A DNA stretch of 50,517 nucleotides from an uncultured Pirellulaceae bacterium. GTDB lineage: Bacteria > Planctomycetota > Planctomycetia > Pirellulales > Pirellulaceae. Below the pieces are notes generated by a model. It saw only the letters and a program-made list of their open reading frames with translations. It did not search any database and was not told where the DNA came from. Below are positions 1-9,381 of the stretch, piece after piece. The position numbers and the translations under genes were made by a program. Numbering within the stretch: position 1 is the first letter of the stretch; each line of letters begins with the position of its first letter. The stretch covers positions 1 through 50,517 of the forward strand of contig CALFWL010000020.1 in assembly GCA_937928215.1 (NCBI GenBank), read 5' to 3'.

Positions 1-40
1 TTCCTTCGATTTTGGTTCAATGCGAAAAATCTCAGGGGGT

Positions 41-60
41 TTGGGGGACTGGTCCCCCAA
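41..60. terminator. Perfect inverted repeat TTGGGGGAC-TG-GTCCCCCAA (candidate hairpin/terminator)
   Basis: Direct reading of the sequence: two 9-bp arms with a 2-nt centre. Orientation and function unknown. Confidence 0.45.
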
Positions 61-410
61 GAATTCCCCAACATTTTAAATTCTTGTTTTAGGAATAACA
101 AAGGTCACCCCTCGCTCCAATTCACGCTGAACCAATACAATCCGTTTCTGCTCGAAAATGAGTCGCGCGACCGAGTTTGTTGCGAGTGTTACGAAATGAG
201 TTTTCGATGGAGCGTGTTCGGAACTTCCAAACCGTGTGATCTCGGAGGCTCCGATGGCAAATCGTTTAGTTCGACTTTCGCAGAAATTGATTTTACTCGC
301 GTTTTTGGCGATTTCTGATCTGCCATTTTCGAGGCAAGCGTCGACGATTCCCCAAAAAAACAGCCTTCGCGTAGCGGGATTATGAAAAAGTGCGAAAGAC
401 GAACTTAGGT

Positions 411-630
411 ATGGACAAATTACCCGCAATTAAGCAACGCAGGCTACTCTCAACGGCGGATCGCAAAAACGCTCGGCTTCTCACGCGGAGCCGTTGTGCG
501 TCACTTGGCCTCGTTTGGCTCCAGCAGTACCAAGGCGCAAACCGGCTCCGCCGCTGAAGCGCAAACCGGGTCGCCCGATCCAAACTGTCACCAACTGTTC
601 CGACGGTCCTTATTTGCAGTCCGGACTTGA
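411..630 (+). pseudogene. Remnant of the N-terminus of an IS21-family IstA-like transposase
   Basis: The frame containing 445-447 reads NAGYSQRRIAKTLGFSRGAVVRHLASFGSSSTKAQTGSAAEAQTGSPDPNCHQLF then a stop. This is an HTH (SQRRIAKTLGFSRGAVVRHL) followed by a TGS-rich linker as in IstA N-termini. The ATG at 411 (MDKLPAIKQ) is in a different frame, implying a frameshift. The rest of the transposase is absent. Confidence 0.55.
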
Positions 631-1776
631 GGCCGATGATTCAAGCTTCACAGTTAATTCGTGATACGCGTTGACCCGTTCGTAGTCGGCTTCTTTCTCG
701 ACCTTGCGACGCTCGGAAACGATCGTGATCGCAGAAATCATTTCGGTCAGTTTCTTGAACAATCCCCGGATGATCACTCTCGCATGAGCGGCACCCGGAC
801 AATTATGAACGCCTTTGCCGAAGGCGATATGCGGGTTCGGCTTCCGGTCAATCTGAAACTGCTCAGGATCGTCGAAAACGCTGTCGTCGAAATTAGCAGC
901 GGCCCAATTGAGCGAAACAAGATTCCCGGCTGGTACATCAACACCATGCACGCTGGTGTCGACCGGGCAGATCCTAGCAAGATGCGTTACCGGTGAAGCA
1001 AATCGGAAAAGCTCCTCCGAAGCCGTAATGATCAGCTTTGGATTGGCTCGCATCGCGATTAGCGCGCTGGGTTGATCGGCCAACAAGCCGAACGCTGTGG
1101 CGACTGAGTTGATAATCGTGTCACGACCGCCTGCGAATGCGATGTTGGCATAGCCTTGCATTTCTTCCCGAGTCAAAGGTCGGCCATCAAAACGAGCTTT
1201 GACCAACGCGGAGAAAAAGTCATCTCCCGGATCGGATTCCGCCTGATCGAAAAGCGAATTGGTGTACGCTTCCATCTCAGCTCCCTTGGAGACTCCGCTT
1301 TCGTCGCGAAAAACATGAGTCCCCCAAGTGATCCAGATTTCAGCTTCGGACTCCGGCATGTTCAGCAAATACGTCAGCGCACGAGACTGTAGAGGAATCG
1401 CGAACTGCCGGACGATTTCAATTGAGTCTCGCTTCAATGCGTCGACCAGCAACTCCTCGATCAGGTTCTCAATCCGTTGGACGTATGCCGGTTCCAATGG
1501 ACGTCGAAAAAACGGATCGATGAGCCGGCGGTACTCTGCATGAACGGGAGGATCGACCTCCAGCGGATACTGCCTGACCGTTCGTACGTCCTCCTCACGC
1601 GGGATCGGAACACGAAACGGTGCGTCGGAACTGAAGGTTGCATGGTCTCGAGCGGCGGTGCGGACGGCTTTGTGGCCGACCAACATGGCGACCGGTTCTC
1701 CATCGAACTCCGTCTCAAGGACCGGAGACTTGCGACGCGCTTCTTTGAATGGATCACGGTAAGGGCATTCTGGCAT
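610..1776 (-). CDS. Cytochrome P450 (bacterial class I type)
   Basis: Heme-binding loop FGKGVHNCPGAAHARV, I-helix AGGRDT, and ExxR (EELFR). Confidence 0.95.
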   Translation of the reverse strand: MPECPYRDPFKEARRKSPVLETEFDGEPVAMLVGHKAVRTAARDHATFSSDAPFRVPIPREEDVRTVRQYPLEVDPPVHAEYRRLIDPFFRRPLEPAYVQRIENLIEELLVDALKRDSIEIVRQFAIPLQSRALTYLLNMPESEAEIWITWGTHVFRDESGVSKGAEMEAYTNSLFDQAESDPGDDFFSALVKARFDGRPLTREEMQGYANIAFAGGRDTIINSVATAFGLLADQPSALIAMRANPKLIITASEELFRFASPVTHLARICPVDTSVHGVDVPAGNLVSLNWAAANFDDSVFDDPEQFQIDRKPNPHIAFGKGVHNCPGAAHARVIIRGLFKKLTEMISAITIVSERRKVEKEADYERVNAYHELTVKLESSASSPDCK

Positions 1777-1808
1777 GAGCCACCTCGCAAGATGAAGCCA
1801 GGAAAAAA

Positions 1809-2120
1809 CTACAACGGCACAACGTCAACGACTAGCCCATCCAGATCGTCCGTTAACTCAACCTGACATCCAAGCCGACTACGTTCGTCTGTGCCGTCTT
1901 CTTCGTCCAGCATATCTTGCTCAGCTTCTTCCGCCTTGCCAACCTTACCAAGCCACTCGGGTCGAATCTTGACGTGACAGGTGCAACACGCGCAAACACC
2001 GCCGCACGCACCTTCAATCTCATCGACGCCGTTGGCGGTTGCAATTTCCATCAACGAACCGTTTGCGTCTGAGATTGAGACTTCTGTACCATCGGTAGTC
2101 ACAAAGGTAACTTTTGCCAT
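1809..2120 (-). CDS. [2Fe-2S] ferredoxin, adrenodoxin/putidaredoxin type
   Basis: ACGGVCACCTCHV...RLGCQVEL cysteine pattern. The ORF track starts at 2258, but the likely start is MAKVTFVTTDG at 2120. Confidence 0.93.
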   Translation of the reverse strand: MAKVTFVTTDGTEVSISDANGSLMEIATANGVDEIEGACGGVCACCTCHVKIRPEWLGKVGKAEEAEQDMLDEEDGTDERSRLGCQVELTDDLDGLVVDVVPL

Positions 2121-2208
2121 TTTCACTTTGCCTGTTGAGCCGTTGCCGATTTGTTTTACGGGATCAATCGCTCGCCCAGCTTTGCAGCGACAGAACCAAC
2201 CATTGGAA

Positions 2209-3354
2209 CTACATGATTCGATGTTGAGCAATCCGGTCCCAGTCGATTTCGACGCCATGCCCCGGTCGATCGGACGCGTACGCGTAACCGTCCCGGATTT
2301 CCATCGGGTGGATCAGAAAATCATCGATTCGGAACGCATGAATTTCCAGCAGGGACGCATTCGGAATCGCTGCTAGGCAACTGACGTGCATCTCCTGAAT
2401 GCCGTGCGTTGTCAGGTTGCGATTGTACGCTTCGGCGATGTGTGCGACTTTCATCAAGGCTGAAATTCCTCCCAGATTGGAAATGTCAGCATCCGGAAAA
2501 GAGATTCCTCCCACCGAAATCATCTGCTTGAACTCATAGATCGAGTGCAGATTTTCTCCACTGGCAACCGGAATCGGACCCTCCATTTCGATCCGACGAT
2601 TGCCTTCAACATCATCCGGAATGATGGGCTCTTCAATCCAGTAAAGATTGTACTGCTCGAACGCGCGAACTGCCCGGAGAGCCTGCTCGACGCTCCACTT
2701 CATGTTCACGTCGACCATCAATTTTCTGTCGGGACCGAGAAACTCACGCACCGCTGCGATCCGCTCACATTCTTGAGCAATCGAATCCCGACCAATTTTG
2801 ATCTTGATCGCGTTGATCCCAGCGTCCAGGAAGCCCTGCGTCTGCGCGAGCAGTTCGTCAATGCTCATGTCAAAATCAATGCCGCCGCCGTACGCTTCGA
2901 CTTTGTTGTCGTGCCCGCCGAGGAAACGCCAGAGAGGTTCCGCTGCAAGTCGTGCTTTCAAATCCCACAGGGCGTTGTCAATCGCCGAAAGCCCAAACAC
3001 GGCAATGCCACTGCGGCCAACGTAGTGCAACGCCCACCACATCTTTTGCCAGAGCTGTTCAATTCGACGAGGATCTTCGCCAACCAGAATTGGCGCGAGG
3101 TTGTCCTTGATTAAAGTGGCAATCGAAGTGCCGCCGACCTGACCTACGCTGTACGTGTAGCCCATCCCGGTCGCACCGTCCTCGGTCATGATTTTAACAA
3201 CCACCAGCGAGAACTCACGTTGCACCCCGTGGACGGCATCGGCCAACGGCTTGGCCAGAGGGACGTGATAAAGTTCAGTTTCGACCGATCGAATTTTCAT
3301 CTCGCGAGGATAACTGACGGCGGACGCATCTGACAGACTGGTTCGATTTAACAT
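2209..3354 (-). CDS. Enolase-superfamily (mandelate racemase/muconate lactonizing enzyme-like) sugar-acid dehydratase or cycloisomerase
   Basis: KIKIG, MVDVNMKW, YWIEEPI, VASGEN, PDADISNLGG, TTHG and LEIH motifs in the order expected for the MR/MLE family. An alternative start at 3300 (MKIRSVETELY) is possible. Confidence 0.9.
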   Translation of the reverse strand: MLNRTSLSDASAVSYPREMKIRSVETELYHVPLAKPLADAVHGVQREFSLVVVKIMTEDGATGMGYTYSVGQVGGTSIATLIKDNLAPILVGEDPRRIEQLWQKMWWALHYVGRSGIAVFGLSAIDNALWDLKARLAAEPLWRFLGGHDNKVEAYGGGIDFDMSIDELLAQTQGFLDAGINAIKIKIGRDSIAQECERIAAVREFLGPDRKLMVDVNMKWSVEQALRAVRAFEQYNLYWIEEPIIPDDVEGNRRIEMEGPIPVASGENLHSIYEFKQMISVGGISFPDADISNLGGISALMKVAHIAEAYNRNLTTHGIQEMHVSCLAAIPNASLLEIHAFRIDDFLIHPMEIRDGYAYASDRPGHGVEIDWDRIAQHRIM

Positions 3355-3372
3355 GACTGATTTATCTCTGAT

Positions 3373-4848
3373 CTAATCTGCAAAGTTGACATACATGGTT
3401 TTCTTTTCCAGGTAATTTTCCAATCCGTACCTGCCGTCTTCTCCACCCGTACCGCTGAGTTTATATCCGTTGTGGAAACCTTGACGCTGCTCGCCCATCG
3501 GACGATTAACGTAAATTTCTCCAAATTCCAACTCCAACACCGCTCGCTGGATGAGCCGCATGTCTCGAGTAAACAGGAACGCCGCCAAGCCGTAGTCGCT
3601 ATCGTTGGCCAGCTTCAATGCTTCTTCATAACAGCCAACCTTCATGATAGGGCTGACGACGCCAAACACTTCTTCCCGCATGACTTCCATGTTATTGTTG
3701 CAGTTGGTCAAAATGGTTGGCTCGTACCAGTGACCTTTTTCGAACTGCTTGCCGTCAGGGCGTTTCCCGCCCAACGCCACTTCGGCTCCAGCTTCGACCG
3801 CTTGATTGACAATCTTCTCAAGCTGATCCGTCTCATGGGCGTTCACCTTCGGTCCGATATCGGTTCCCTCGACCATTGGGTCGCCAATTTTTAGCTTGGC
3901 CACGGCTGCCGTGTACTTTTCCAAGAACTGATCGTAGACCGCATCGTGAATGTAAAAGCGTTCCGGACAAGTGCAGACCTGACCGCTGTTCAAGTGCCGG
4001 GACACAACCGCTGCATCCACGGCTTTGTCGACATCACCGTCTTCTAGCAAGATAAACGGCGCTTTTCCTCCCAGTTCCAAGCGGACAGCAATCAAACGTT
4101 CCGCAGCTTTCTTGAAAATCTCCTGCCCCGTCGCGCTGGAACCCGTCATGGTCACCAGTCGAGTAATCGGATTGGTAACCAGTTCTTCTCCCATCGTCGA
4201 ACCGCCGCCGGTCACCAGATTCAGAACGCCATCGGGAATTCCTGCTTGCTTGGCAAGTTCGCCCAATGCGAGCACCGCGACGGGTGTCACTGACGGCGGT
4301 TTGACGACCATCACGTTGCCAGTTGTTAGTGCAGGGCCAATTTTGCGACACGCCAAAGCGAGCGGAAAGTTCCACGCCGCGATCCCAACCGTGACTCCGT
4401 AAGGAATCTTGTGAATCATAATGTGCTCGCCCGGTAAATCGGACGGGAGAATATCCCCCTCGATTCGACGGGCCGCTTGAGCCGGAAAGTTGATGAAGTC
4501 GGCCGACACGTCAACTTCGCCCAACGCCAACGCGTACGTCTTGCCCATCTCTTGAGTCAGAATTTTCGCCAGACGTTCGCGGTTTTCTCGAATCAGATCG
4601 GCGAACTTGGACAAGATCGCACCGCGTTCGACCGCCGGCTTGGCTGCCCACCCAGGCTGAGCGGCTTCCGCGGTTTCCAGCGCTAACTGGGCGTCTTCGA
4701 TTGCGCCAGCTGGAACGGAATACAGCACTTCTTCGGTCGTCGGGCTGGCGACATCGATCGTCTTCCCGGACGACGCGTCCTTCCACTGCCCATTGATATA
4801 CATCCGATAGTGTTCGCGTCCATCAATGGATTCTGTCATCGCAATCAT
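3373..4848 (-). CDS. NAD(P)-dependent aldehyde dehydrogenase, AldA (lactaldehyde/glycolaldehyde)-like
   Basis: LELGGKAPFI, NSGQVCTCPERFY (catalytic Cys), EEVFGVVSPI; C-terminal QGFHNGYKLSGTGGEDGRYGLENYL resembles E. coli AldA. The ORF track extends to 5091, but that part overlaps the SDR gene, so the start is probably 4848 or 4839. Confidence 0.92.
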   Translation of the reverse strand: MIAMTESIDGREHYRMYINGQWKDASSGKTIDVASPTTEEVLYSVPAGAIEDAQLALETAEAAQPGWAAKPAVERGAILSKFADLIRENRERLAKILTQEMGKTYALALGEVDVSADFINFPAQAARRIEGDILPSDLPGEHIMIHKIPYGVTVGIAAWNFPLALACRKIGPALTTGNVMVVKPPSVTPVAVLALGELAKQAGIPDGVLNLVTGGGSTMGEELVTNPITRLVTMTGSSATGQEIFKKAAERLIAVRLELGGKAPFILLEDGDVDKAVDAAVVSRHLNSGQVCTCPERFYIHDAVYDQFLEKYTAAVAKLKIGDPMVEGTDIGPKVNAHETDQLEKIVNQAVEAGAEVALGGKRPDGKQFEKGHWYEPTILTNCNNNMEVMREEVFGVVSPIMKVGCYEEALKLANDSDYGLAAFLFTRDMRLIQRAVLELEFGEIYVNRPMGEQRQGFHNGYKLSGTGGEDGRYGLENYLEKKTMYVNFAD

Positions 4849-4979
4849 GGTTTTGTCTTTGTGTAAAAATGAATCTCTGTATTTTTCGAGAGCCCTGTTA
4901 AGCCCTGTGGACATTGCGTCGCGTGTCATCGGATAAAAATTTGGCCCGCCGAGCAAGTGGTTTAGCAAATGCTGAATCA

Positions 4980-5750
4980 CTACCGCCCCATCCACCCACC
5001 ATCCACAAGCAACGTCGTGCCGTGAACATAATTGGCAGCGTCGGAAGCAAGAAACACAACTGGCCCCTTGAAATCTTCTGGCTCTCCCCATCGACCGGCA
5101 GGAATTCGAGCAAGAATCTGTTCGCTGCGAACCGGGTCGTTTCGCAACGCTTCGGTGTTGTCGGTCGCGATGTACCCGGGAGCGATCGCGTTCACGTTAA
5201 CGCCCTTGCCCGCCCACTCGTTCGCCAACGCCATGGTCAATTGGCCGATACCTCCTTTGCTGGCAGCATATCCGGGAACCGTGATGCCACCTTGATAGGT
5301 CAGCAGTGACGCGGTGAAAATGATTTTCCCGCTGCCACGCTCGATCATTTCCTTGCCCAGCTCACGCGAAAGCACAAACTGAGCGTTGAGGTTTACTTCG
5401 ATCACTTTGTCCCAGTACTCGTCAGGGTGCTCAGCTGCCGGTTTGCGAAGAATCGTGCCAGCGTTGTTAACCAGAATATCGATCCGCGGAAAATCAGATT
5501 TCACTTGTTCGATAAAGCCATACAGCGCTTTTCGATCAGAGAAGTCACACTGGTAAGGTGTGAACGATCGTCCCAAGGCCGTCACTTCGCTTTCGACTTC
5601 GCTGCCGCTCGATTCCAAAGAAGCGGAGACGCCAATGATGTTGGATCCTGCTTCCGCAAGTCCCACGGCCATGGCTTTGCCAATACCGCGTTTGCAACCT
5701 GTGACGACGGCTGTTTTTCCGGAAAGATCGAATGGATGAGCTTGAGGCAT
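4980..5750 (-). CDS. kduD: SDR family oxidoreductase, KduD-like (2-deoxy-D-gluconate 3-dehydrogenase family)
   Basis: FDLSGKTAVVTGCKRGIGKAMAVGLAEAG, NNAGTI, GYAASKGG, NVNAIAPGYIATDNTEALRNDPVRSEQILARIPAGRWGEPEDFKGPVVFLASDAANYVHGTTLLVDGGWMGR, a very close match to remembered KduD. Start set at MPQAHPF (5750). Confidence 0.88.
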   Translation of the reverse strand: MPQAHPFDLSGKTAVVTGCKRGIGKAMAVGLAEAGSNIIGVSASLESSGSEVESEVTALGRSFTPYQCDFSDRKALYGFIEQVKSDFPRIDILVNNAGTILRKPAAEHPDEYWDKVIEVNLNAQFVLSRELGKEMIERGSGKIIFTASLLTYQGGITVPGYAASKGGIGQLTMALANEWAGKGVNVNAIAPGYIATDNTEALRNDPVRSEQILARIPAGRWGEPEDFKGPVVFLASDAANYVHGTTLLVDGGWMGR

Positions 5751-5924
5751 AGTGTTTTGTTGGCAGTGTATCGAGTAGTTATTTTGAAAACCGCGACGCG
5801 GTGTGAAAAAGACTGATGCAAGCACCCGTCCATCAGTTTTCTGGCATCAAGATTACAAATGACGCGAGAATAGGTGGCTATACTTTTTCAAGTGATGTCA
5901 AGGACCGAGCGGTTTATCAAAGTT

Positions 5925-5980
5925 GTCTTTCGCTCCGCCAATGCAACGCTTCACGCGACTCTCACGGAGCGAAAGGCGAC
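5925..5980. repeat. Inverted repeat TTTCGCTCCG ... CGGAGCGAAA in the kduD/ADH intergenic gap
   Basis: Arms at 5928-5937 and 5965-5974, perfect over 10 bp, with flanking GTC/GAC. Confidence 0.6.
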
Positions 5981-6026
5981 ATTTATTGGTTGCACGTTCC
6001 CAAGTTACTTTATCGCGGGTGCTTAC

Positions 6027-7040
6027 TCAGTTGCAATTGATCAGAAATTTGATCCCATCAGGATTGGCATCGATTGCTTCAAACGTTTCTTGGACCTTGT
6101 CGATCGGATTGATTTGAGTAATCAGCTGGTCCAAGTGCAGCTTGCCATCGGCGGCCAATTGAATCGCCTCATCAAAATCCTGCTCTTCATACAACCGAGC
6201 ACCAATCATCTTGATCTCGGACCAGAAAAACTTGAACAGGTTGACTGGCTTGGGCTGAGGATGAATCGCCACCATCACGATTCGGCCTCGCACGTTAGGT
6301 AATTCGGTCATGGCTTCAACTCCGGCCGCCGATCCGGACACTTCAAAAACGCAATCCGCCATTTTACCATCCGTCAGCTTTCCGACAGCTTCGGCGAGGT
6401 TTTTCTGGGTTGGATTGACAGCCGTGATGCCCAGCGTTTCGGCCAGATCAAGTCGAGATTGATTTACCTCTGATAGAATCACTCGGGCACCTTTTTGAAT
6501 CGCAACCAGTGCAATCAGTAAACCAATCGGGCCTCCACCGATCACGACGCAAGTTTCACCTGATTTGACTTCGCCTAGGCGAACATCATGGCAAGCGACT
6601 GCGGCCGGTTCGATCATCGCGCCGTGCTCTAGGCTCAGTGATTCCGGCAGCGGATGCAATGTGTAAGCGGGTACCGTCCATGACGACTGCATTCCGCCGG
6701 GCATATCGATGCCGATGAATTTCAGGTTCTTGCCGACGTGTTTGAAACCATTGTCGAAATCGGCGGGCTGACCGAAGTGCAGCGGTCGCACGGCAACTCG
6801 ATCGCCAACCGCCACGCTCGAAACACCATCTCCCAGTTCGGCAACTGTCGCGGAAACCTCATGGCCAATGATCTGTGGCATGCTGACTCGTTGATCCATC
6901 GCTCCATGAAAGATGTGGATGTCCGTGCCACAGATTCCGCAGAAAGCGACCTCCAGACGAGCCTCTCCGGCCGCCGGCTTGATCGCTTCGCTGCTTCCGA
7001 CACCGACGGTACGATCGCCGCGATATTCCGCTGATTTCAT
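6027..7040 (-). CDS. Zinc-dependent medium-chain alcohol/sorbitol dehydrogenase
   Basis: CGICGTDIHIFHG, GHEVSATV, Rossmann VIGGGPIGLLIALVA. Confidence 0.92.
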   Translation of the reverse strand: MKSAEYRGDRTVGVGSSEAIKPAAGEARLEVAFCGICGTDIHIFHGAMDQRVSMPQIIGHEVSATVAELGDGVSSVAVGDRVAVRPLHFGQPADFDNGFKHVGKNLKFIGIDMPGGMQSSWTVPAYTLHPLPESLSLEHGAMIEPAAVACHDVRLGEVKSGETCVVIGGGPIGLLIALVAIQKGARVILSEVNQSRLDLAETLGITAVNPTQKNLAEAVGKLTDGKMADCVFEVSGSAAGVEAMTELPNVRGRIVMVAIHPQPKPVNLFKFFWSEIKMIGARLYEEQDFDEAIQLAADGKLHLDQLITQINPIDKVQETFEAIDANPDGIKFLINCN

Positions 7041-7160
7041 GTTAGATCTGGTAGAAAATGTAGATTGTCGCGCTCGATGTACTCTGGGAGATCGCCATCG
7101 AGTGTCGGATGAAGAGCCGGATTAAACAGGCAGGAACTTGGTTGGACGACCACCCGCAAT

Positions 7161-8225
7161 TCAGGCCCAACTGAATCGGTAAACCGTCGTTTCGTCGTAA
7201 GTTTCGTCAGGCTGTAGAACACTTCTGGGCGCGCCGTCAATGTTGGGTCCGTTGGGATACTTGGATGTCTCAATGCAGAATCCGCGAAACTGTCCGAACT
7301 GAGCGCCACTTTCTCGTTTCAGATTGTCGGACGTGTACCGCCCAGTGTATAGCAGCGTGCCGGGTTCGGTTGAACGGACCTCAAGTCGCCGTCCAGTCGT
7401 CGGCTCGCTTACTTCCGCGATCTTTTCGAGAGAGCCTGTCGCGTTATCGAACGCGTAAAAATGCTCGAAGCCCATCGGCAGTTTGTCAAACGCATCACCG
7501 ATTCGTTTAGGCTGATTGAAATCTGCCGCCGTTCCTGAAACCATTTCTTCCTGACCGGCGGGTACGTTCGTTTCGTCCGGCACCAAGATTCGATCGCTGA
7601 AAAGTTGGAGCACGTGGTCCAGCACTTTGTCCTGAAATCCATTCAGATTGAAATACGTGTGGTTGGTCAAAGAGACCGGAGTTGCCTTGTCCGTTTTGGC
7701 CCGATAGTTGATTTGCAATTCGTTATCGCTGGTCAAACGATAGGTGACGACAACATTCAGGTTACCGGGAAAGGATTCTTCTCCGTCTTTGCTGGCAAGT
7801 GACAACTTCAGTTCGATCGAATCGTCCGACTCCTCGGTCCCGGCCACATCCCAGACTCGTTTGTCAAAACCCTGAATGCCGCCATGTAGGTGATTGGGGC
7901 CATCGTTGGTTGCCACTTGATGCTCTTGGTCGTCGACTTTAAATTTTCCGTCCTTGATCCGAGCCGCGTAACGCCCAACCAAGCAACCGAAGTAAGGCGA
8001 ATTCGTTTTGTACTCGTCGGCGAAATAGCCCTCCAATGTGTCGAACCCACAAACGATATCGGTCAAGTTGCCGTCTTTGTCGGGCGTGATGATCGAGGTC
8101 ACGGTCCCTCCGTAGGTCATGATTTTGACCGAGACTCCGTGATCGTTCTCCAGCATGAATTGGTCGACTGGCTGACCGTCAAATTTGCCGAACGGCTCTT
8201 GGGTAATTTTCATTTCGAACTTCAA
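7161..8225 (-). CDS. galM: Aldose 1-epimerase (galactose mutarotase)
   Basis: NGPNHLHGGIQGFDKRVWD, PVSLTNHTYFNL, GFCIETSKYPNGPN. Confidence 0.94.
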   Translation of the reverse strand: MKFEMKITQEPFGKFDGQPVDQFMLENDHGVSVKIMTYGGTVTSIITPDKDGNLTDIVCGFDTLEGYFADEYKTNSPYFGCLVGRYAARIKDGKFKVDDQEHQVATNDGPNHLHGGIQGFDKRVWDVAGTEESDDSIELKLSLASKDGEESFPGNLNVVVTYRLTSDNELQINYRAKTDKATPVSLTNHTYFNLNGFQDKVLDHVLQLFSDRILVPDETNVPAGQEEMVSGTAADFNQPKRIGDAFDKLPMGFEHFYAFDNATGSLEKIAEVSEPTTGRRLEVRSTEPGTLLYTGRYTSDNLKRESGAQFGQFRGFCIETSKYPNGPNIDGAPRSVLQPDETYDETTVYRFSWA

Positions 8226-8267
8226 AAACGATTTTGCGTAAGAGGAGGCGCGATACTTTATCTCACG

Positions 8268-9359
8268 TCAGCGCCCCAAGACGGTTCTAACGTTCTGCGC
8301 CACGGGAGCGTCTGAGATCACTTCAGATGCAAACTTATTTCCAATTGAGATGATCAAGATGCCAACGACCATGCAGGCCAACCCGATATAAAGCAGATTC
8401 TTCGCTTTAGAGGACGCCAGCTTCCATTCTCCGGTCACGATTCCACTAATGATTGCCGTGGCGACGCAAGCCGTATTGAAAATTGCGTAGCCAACCGTGT
8501 TGCCGACAGCACCCAACTTGAACGCGGCATAAGCAAAGACAGCCGATGCGGCGTAGTGAAAAAATGCCATGACAAAGATCAGCAAAAAGTTGCTGGTAAA
8601 ACTTGATGTTTTGAATGAGCCCCACGCTTTCTTCTGAGACAACTGCCATGCAAAGTAACCTGCCATGATTACTCCACCACTCAGGAAAATCGGAAACATC
8701 ACCGCCAAGGCAGTCACCCATTCGGGATTTCCCTGAGCGATACTGGCCTCATGAAGAGGCGGTCGCCCCACCGCATTAGCAAAGCTGAAACCGGTCGCCA
8801 ACAATCCTCCAACGACTGCAATCATAATCCCAGCACTCATCGACTTCCTGACTGCGTCATCGTCTGCCGATTCGCCATCCGCCTTCGCGTTTTTCTCATC
8901 CTGCTCACGAGCGATCCCAGCTTTGCCATTGGCGACGATCCCGGCAAGTACAAATGCCAGCCCCAGCACGATCGTCGCAACGACTTTCGCCCGCGGCAGA
9001 CCTTCAACAATAAACGGCAACAACGAACCGACAAGAATGACGGTCCCGATAAAAATGGAAAACCCGAGCGACACCCCGATATGGTGAATCGCTTTCCCCC
9101 ACATCATTACACCGATCCCCCACAGGACACTGGTCACGACCATCTGAGGAAGAATTTTTTGAACGGCCGGGTTGCCGTAAATCTCACCAACCCCCTTCAT
9201 CATTAAAAACGTGGCGAGAATTGGGACGACAAACATCGTCAGCATGAAGAAGAGCCCCCACGTGTTCTCTTCCTTGAAGTTCTTCGTGTATTTCCCCGGA
9301 ATGGCGTAGAGCCCCAACATCAGTCCGGCAAACAACGCCCAGACAATTCCTTCAACCAT
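8268..9359 (-). CDS. RhaT-like sugar/proton symporter (DMT superfamily)
   Basis: Multispanning hydrophobic protein starting MVEGIVWALFAGLMLGLYAIPGKYTK; GKAIHHIGVSLGFSIFIGT is like the L-rhamnose-proton symporter family. Start moved from 9422 to 9359. Confidence 0.82.
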   Translation of the reverse strand: MVEGIVWALFAGLMLGLYAIPGKYTKNFKEENTWGLFFMLTMFVVPILATFLMMKGVGEIYGNPAVQKILPQMVVTSVLWGIGVMMWGKAIHHIGVSLGFSIFIGTVILVGSLLPFIVEGLPRAKVVATIVLGLAFVLAGIVANGKAGIAREQDEKNAKADGESADDDAVRKSMSAGIMIAVVGGLLATGFSFANAVGRPPLHEASIAQGNPEWVTALAVMFPIFLSGGVIMAGYFAWQLSQKKAWGSFKTSSFTSNFLLIFVMAFFHYAASAVFAYAAFKLGAVGNTVGYAIFNTACVATAIISGIVTGEWKLASSKAKNLLYIGLACMVVGILIISIGNKFASEVISDAPVAQNVRTVLGR

Positions 9360-9381
9360 TTGAAATCCTTGGTAATGTTTC

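Noticed and set aside
76-429. 117-aa minus-strand ORF near the left edge
   Set aside because: No recognisable motif, odd composition, overlaps the istA-like remnant; likely chance.
2545-3114. 189-aa ORF antisense to the enolase-superfamily gene
   Set aside because: Lies wholly opposite a strongly supported CDS and has no family motif.
4885-4912. AGCCCTGT direct repeat between kduD and the ALDH gene
   Set aside because: Only two 8-nt copies at 10-nt spacing; too short to interpret.
4849-5091. N-terminal extension of the ALDH ORF
   Set aside because: Overlaps the KduD gene out of frame; homology begins at about 4839-4848.
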